DNA of 5,809 nt from JAGIBJ01 sp047604965 (GTDB lineage Bacteria > Actinomycetota > Thermoleophilia > Solirubrobacterales > Solirubrobacteraceae). The stretch's first letter is position 1. Each line of letters starts with the position of its first letter. The position numbers and the translations under genes were made by a program. Positions 5,641 through 5,809 of this stretch are shown piece by piece. The notes under the pieces were generated by a model. It did not search any database and was not told the origin of the DNA. It saw only the letters and a program-made list of their open reading frames with translations. Where the stretch lies: assembly GCA_047604965.1 (NCBI GenBank), contig JASGGQ010000154.1:1-5809 (forward strand), read 5' to 3'.

Positions 5641-5701
5641 GCTGCGGCGGCTGCCCCCGCTGTCGACCGTTCCCGCAGGCGGCGGGGGCAACCGCCGCAG
5701 C
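5641..5701 (-). terminator. 20-bp stem-loop, probable terminator of the upstream leftward gene
   Basis: The arms 5641-5660 and 5682-5701 pair at 19 of 20 positions around a 21-base loop. The single mismatch (5651/5691) is C-A in + strand RNA but a G-U pair in minus-strand RNA, so the stem is complete only in a leftward transcript. There is no T-tract after it. It lies between the putative end of an upstream leftward gene (5766) and the promoter of the HtaA operon, as expected for a terminator insulating the two. Confidence 0.6.
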
Positions 5702-5765
5702 GAGCGTCGCGATCGACCTGTGTTTCGACGCTACGGGACGCGCGGAGACCGACGGGTCGCGAGGG

Positions 5766-5809
5766 TCATGTGTCTGCGGTGAGTGTGAGGATCGCGTCGC
5801 GCAGCTGCT
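5766..5809 (-). CDS. Possible 3' end of an upstream leftward gene (partial)
   Basis: On the minus strand, 13 codons run in from the window edge and end at TGA (5766-5768), reading QLRDAILTLTADT. The peptide is too short to assign to a family. The case rests on the strong stem-loop 65 bases further on, whose pairing favours leftward transcription. A competing reading is a rightward gene beginning at GTG 5770 behind GAGGG and running off the edge. The flanking 100 bases outside the window would settle it. Confidence 0.3.
   Translation of the reverse strand, partial: QLRDAILTLTADT

Overview
The window is GC-rich throughout. It reads like a high-GC actinobacterium, most likely of the Thermoleophilia / Solirubrobacterales type. 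This is inferred from the HtaA-type secreted protein, the Thr-Pro linker, the Ala-rich signal peptides and the Ig-like secreted proteins; no taxonomic marker gene is present.

Left part (1-2010): a palindrome and five exact copies of GGCCGGC lie just past the 3' end of a leftward metallo-beta-lactamase-fold hydrolase gene (72-1133). That gene diverges from a rightward TetR-family regulator (1285-2010). The roughly 150-bp space between them holds an 8-bp perfect inverted repeat, a candidate operator. A hairpin at 2017-2044 separates the regulator from the convergent operon to its right.

Right part (2066-5430): a tight leftward operon of four secreted proteins, in transcription order. (1) An HtaA-domain protein, likely heme-binding, with a Thr-Pro repeat linker and a C-terminal beta-sandwich domain. 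(2) A two-part protein with an Ig-like domain and four cysteines. (3) A 111-residue exported protein resembling a short form of the C-terminal domain of protein 1. (4) A PapD/DUF916-like two-domain beta-sandwich protein. The genes are 7 nt apart or overlap by ATGA. A promoter-like element at 5572-5601 overlaps a TTAGG-N4-CCTAA palindrome resembling a DtxR/IdeR iron box, so the operon is probably induced by iron limitation.

The main hypothesis is that this operon is an actinobacterial counterpart of the Firmicute WxL loci (large WxL protein, small WxL protein, DUF916 partner), here carrying a heme-binding HtaA head. Trp of the two WxL motifs would be replaced by Tyr (YLL), Phe (TFTL) or Ile (TITL). 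A perfect 15-bp hairpin inside the second gene may set the ratio between the first gene and the rest.

Right edge (5641-5809): a 20-bp stem that looks like a terminator, preceded by what may be the last 13 codons of another leftward gene.
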